Notes under the pieces: model-generated
Told to the model about the DNA's origin: nothing
Database searches by the model: none
The model's input: the letters and a program-made list of their open reading frames with translations, nothing else
NCBI GenBank assembly: GCA_024138025.1
Contig: JAMXBD010001259.1
Coordinates: 186,001-250,000 of the forward strand
DNA length: 64,000 nt
From: Combretum micranthum
Lineage: Eukaryota > Streptophyta > Magnoliopsida > Myrtales > Combretaceae
Direction of reading: 5' to 3'
Program-made: the position numbers and the translations under genes
Part shown: one piece after another, positions 60,167-64,000 of the stretch
How the letters are laid out: each line of letters starts with the position of its first letter
How positions within the stretch are numbered: the stretch's first letter is position 1

Positions 60167-60174
60167 GCTTAAAT

Positions 60175-60975
60175 TGTCATGCCCTAAGGGGTACCATAAA
60201 CGTAACAGTCCGTCACACTCAATATTAAAACTTAAGTATGACAACCTTAGTCGTCCCCAGAAGCTTTGATATTAAATGTAAGGTGTGCTCTCATAAATTT
60301 AGAGGACCATACATGGAATTATGAAGCTTAAGAAGATACAATAACAAATTAAGAAAAGAGGATTCATAATATTCATGTCATTCATAACGATAGTCTTACA
60401 AGTCTTTAGGGACATTCCCCTACTAAAAACTATAAATCTATTACAAGAGAGTTTCTAAGAAATTTTCATATTATCTAATGCTAAACTTCATTTAAAGGAA
60501 TTCCTTAACCAAAAGGAAAATACCTGACTGCAGGGTCCACGTGGCTTCGACCACAAATATGTAAACTGCAAAAGATATCTATAGAGGTATAAGCTAATAG
60601 GCTTAGTGAGAATTATTTCCATAAGAAAATTTCTTGTGTAAGAAAGTTCAAATAAGTTATTTAAGAAATCAAGTGAAATGCAACATACACGTGGGCAAAC
60701 AAGATATATATTTTTCTGGGAACTATATGTTGAATGGATTTACGCCTCCATTCGGGATTTGGTGAGGTATAATCTCAAAACGAGTAGTTTTAGTTAAGTT
60801 ATGCTTTCGATCAATACCGCTAAGCATGTAAGGTCCACTCGGGTTGAGCCATGCTTCTGGACTTTTTGCCAAGCATTGGTTTTGATTCCATGTCCCCAAG
60901 CAATCGCTTTCGATCATAACCACCAAGTGTTGCGCCCAAGGATAATAAATCCATGCAATATGACTCACTTCGTGG
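60175..60975 (-). mobile_element. 5' LTR (type C) of the minus-strand chromovirus, 3' part
   Basis: The plus-strand left end is TGTCATGCCCTAAGG. It matches solo C (about 30600-31405) and is interrupted at 60976 by another LTR. The target duplication of that insertion is probably cgtgg (60971-60975). The 5' part of this LTR lies beyond the window. Confidence 0.88.
60524..60565 (-). other. 42-nt exon-like block 3 in the 5' LTR
   Basis: On the minus strand TCTTTTGCAG precedes it and GTATTT follows it. It is 42 nt, open, and leaves in the phase that the extra ORF at 59981 needs. Confidence 0.55.
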
Positions 60976-63900
60976 TGTCATGCCCCAAAGGGTACCCTAA
61001 ATGTGGCAGTCCACCACATACGGTATTAAAACTTAAGAATGGCTTCCCGAAGTCATGCGAAAGTTTCAACACCATATGTGAGGTGTCTATCACAACAACA
61101 GGAGATATGGGTGGGATGTACAGTTCGAGATAGTAAATAAAGCATATAATAAATCTAGATAACCATCTAATTTCAATATTATAAAAATATAATCCTTATA
61201 TCATCGTAGGGGTTTTTCCTTTATAAGTCTCCAAACAATCATAATATCAACTTAGTCTTTCACACAAGGAAACAATACTAATACTAAAAGATATTAAGGA
61301 TATTTAGCCTAAGATCTTCAAAGGATTCCAAAAGCTCCCCACAACATAATCCCACTTGAGTATATGAAGTCTTCGAGCATTAAGAGATATTGGTTCTATT
61401 ACAACAAAAGTATATCGGGGTATAAGCATAACTAGCTTAGTGGGATTATTCTTGAATTAATGTACTCTTATCAATAATTTCAAATAAGTTATTAAACAAG
61501 CATATGAATGCATCAAACAAATGAATAAGCAATACATATGATCTACCAGAAATCATATGTTTGAATGGATTTATCCCTCCATTTAGGGTTAGTGTTTCAG
61601 GGTCTTTAAAATCCATCCTTAAAGTCCAACTTATCTAGTTTATTTCAAGCTTCTACTCGCACATCTTGAAATATTTCTTTTAGGCTCCTATTCGTCCATC
61701 TTGCAGATTTATGGCTCCTACAAACCCGACTACTATACTCTTGTCCCATCGAGTACAGTAGCTCATGAAATGAAACTAACTACGTTATATGCATGAATCA
61801 ATTAATATAACTTATAATATATGATTAGAGTAATTTAAAGGTGATCATAGAATTTGGCACACACTCCAACATAATAATAGTAAAACACAAGTTAATTAAC
61901 AACGATTCATGTCTCGGTATACTTAGCATTCTTTCAACCAATATTATCATACATAATTCATTTTCATATTTTCCTACTTCTAGTGCCTCTAGCTACAAGC
62001 ACAAACAAGTACGTAAAAGATAAGAAATAAACTCACTCAGCCATGAGGACACTTTTTTTCTTATGGATGAGTCGATCGGTAATTCCACTAATCGAAATAA
62101 TCCTCCGGATATGAATACTCCTCCTTGAGATCACCTAATCAAGAAGAATACCCATAATGAGTATGAAGAACCATGTCATAAGATCGTTAAAATTCATATA
62201 GGGAGTAATTCCAACTTAAAATGGCCATAACTTGGTCATTTTAACTCGGAATTGCGCATATAATATACGGTTTTCTATCTATTCAAAAAGATCCATCCTT
62301 TTCTAAGATTATTTTTGCAATAAAAAGTCATTTAGGTTGCAAACTACTATGGTACAGAATAGTCACGAATTTATAGTTCATAAAATATGATTTTTCCAAA
62401 CTTTTCTTTGCTCAAAAATCTTTAAGCAAAATAAATGGATATATATATAGTTGAAAAATCATTTGAACATATATATATATATATATATATACACTCATTT
62501 TATGTGCATGATTTTTGTAATGTTGTCTCAATATTGATATTTCATAAATAATTTGTTTTTAAGGGTTTTAAAAGATAAAACTTTTGAAAATTTCGCTTTT
62601 TTGAATTGCTAGAAAGAAAACTAAAATATACTTGAGTTTTTATGATTGAGTATTTTTCCCATTATAATTTCATTCTTTATCTTTTCAAAAGTAAATTAAT
62701 TTTCAAAAACTTGGTTCTTTAAGTTATTTACCAACTTTATTTCTAGTGATTGAAAAATAAGTTTTTCAAAAGATTCCTTAAGTTTTTGGTGTGGTCAAAT
62801 ATTTGGAGTTGTATTAAATGTATGTTTTCCTCTCATTTTTATATCATTTTTCTTCTTTAGAAAAATAAGTTTATCTTTAAAACTTTACTTTCTTAGAAAA
62901 CTTTAGTTTTTTAAGTTGGTTTCTAAAATAGTGAGTTGATTTTATCTTGATTGGGAAAACTTGTTTTATTCTTAATATTTATCAAGTGGTTGAATAATTC
63001 TTTTAGATAAGTTCATAAGAAAAGCTTTCTTAATAAAAAAAAAATTGTCAATATTAGATCTTAGTGAAATTTTATTTTCATTTTGAAAAGAGAATAACAA
63101 CATATAAAAATTAAGTTTTGAAGAGACTTTCTTAGTATATGATTTTCAAACTCTATAGTGAACCTATTTAAGTTTTATAAAGAATATGGTTGGGTTAAAA
63201 TCTTATATTGCTAAGAAAAATTCTATCTTTATGGAGTTTTTAGTTTTGATTTATAAAAGAGATGATTTCCTTTCATTTGAAGAAATCTTGGGCACTATAA
63301 CTTAAAAACTTATGATCAATTTGTCTAAATTTTTGAAAAGAATTTATTAAGAACAATATTTAGACTTCTTGTTGAAAACTCATTTGTTGAGAAATCTAGT
63401 TCAATTTTCCTTATTTAAGAAAGCACCTATTTTTATTTTTACTTAAGACAAAAACATTACAATCATGCTTGAATATGATTATGTAGCAATGAAAAAGTAA
63501 GAATAATACATAATAAGATAGAAAGAAATACTCATAAGTAAATAAACATAATAAAATAGTCAAGCATTGGGAACCTTAGCTTCATCAAGATAACCCGATC
63601 ATGTATTGGGAGCCTTAGCTTCATCAAGGTAACCCAAGATTAAAAATAGACTAGTCCCAAAAGAAAAGAAAAGAAAAGAAAGTCATTTTGACTTGATATG
63701 GACAAGTCTAAGACTAGAGAGACTAGTCTTAATAAATTGCATGAATTAAATAAATAAATTGCAAAGCATGAAAATAAATAAATAATAAGTGAGCTTATAT
63801 GCTCTAAAGAAATATATTCATAATATACATAATACTATATAGAAGTTAGATTAGAGCAAATAATAATAACAATAATAAAACAACATAACAGTAACATAAT

Positions 63901-64000
63901 GTAAAATATGAACATGAATAAAAACAAAGCATGAACATATTGTTGCTTCTTTAACTCTTATGAGTCTAAGAAACATGCACTAAGCTCATGCTAAGTTGTA
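60976..64000 (-). mobile_element. LTR B'' (type B), minus strand, cut by window end
   Basis: Starts TGTCATGCCCCAAAGGG and follows LTR B' throughout. By comparison with B' about 1 kb is missing beyond the window. It contains a CTTTT-type repeat in inverse (about 63658-63682) and an AT repeat at about 62466-62492. Whether it is solo cannot be told. Confidence 0.9.
62037..62134 (-). other. Exon-like block 2 in LTR B''
   Basis: On the minus strand TTCTTGATTAG precedes it and GTGAGT follows it. It is 98 nt, ending ATGGCTGA. Confidence 0.5.

Larger units (their letters stand above)
55462..60174 (-). mobile_element. Internal region of the minus-strand chromovirus, rearranged
   Basis: Right to left: primer site, extra ORF, gag, protease, RT remnant, RNase H scrap, LTR-C fragment, polypurine tract. 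Integrase and chromodomain are gone. At 4.7 kb it is shorter than a full internal region. The flanking LTRs are of two different types (A' on the left, C on the right), so the structure is the product of later deletions or recombination. Confidence 0.85.

Overview
KIND OF DNA. This is a gene-poor, AT-rich, repeat-saturated stretch of a flowering-plant nuclear genome. The evidence is a Ty3/gypsy element of Athila type, Ty3/gypsy chromoviruses with a C-terminal chromodomain, primer sites of plant type, and LTRs nested inside LTRs. I see no host protein gene, tRNA, rRNA or CRISPR array. The species cannot be named from the sequence. LAYOUT. (1) 1-11052: an Athila-like element entering from the left. 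It has 100 bases of 5' LTR, a primer site, gag, protease, RT/RNase H/integrase, a broken third ORF, a long 3' region, a polypurine tract and a complete 3' LTR of 1620 bp. It sits inside an older LTR whose 3' end is 11053-11673. (2) 11674-44535: an old, eroded base sequence split by large solo LTRs. Solo B (15114-27877) carries solo A (16385-20692, + strand) and solo F (22974-27312, - strand). Solo C is 27926-31405. Solo B' (34023-42443, - strand) carries solo F' (36588-40923, - strand). Target-site duplications of 5 bp are perfect for A, B, F, B' and F', and 4 of 5 for C. LTR lengths after removing insertions are about 3.5-4.4 kb. (3) 44536 to the right end: a decayed minus-strand chromovirus. 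Its 3' LTR (type A', 44536-55461) is interrupted by a plus-strand, internally deleted chromovirus (45341-51896; RT, RNase H, integrase, chromodomain and a 3388-bp 3' LTR). Its internal region (55462-60174) holds an LTR fragment, RT and RNase H remnants, protease, gag with zinc knuckles, an extra ORF ahead of gag, and a primer site. Its 5' LTR (type C, from 60175) is interrupted by another type-B LTR (60976 to the window end). HOW THE PARTS RELATE. All the large LTRs (types A, B, C, F, G) belong to one related group: they start TGTAAACC or a close variant and end near GGGCGTGACA, but their bodies have diverged. They share gene-like structure. There is a TATA box, a CA/CT-rich leader of roughly 150-190 nt with no ATG that ends at AG/GTAAA, and an intron-sized gap of 1.4-1.9 kb. 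Next comes a 67-98 nt block entered by a pyrimidine-rich AG and leaving at GA/GTGAGT, with ATGG(C)CGA as its last 8 bases. In types C, F and G a second block follows, almost always exactly 42 nt, bounded by TGCAG and AG/GTA. In the minus-strand element this phase runs into the extra ORF that lies between the primer site and gag. The reading is that these giant LTRs carry the first exons of a spliced accessory gene that continues into the internal region. This is inference from sequence comparison within the window and is the most interesting signal here.
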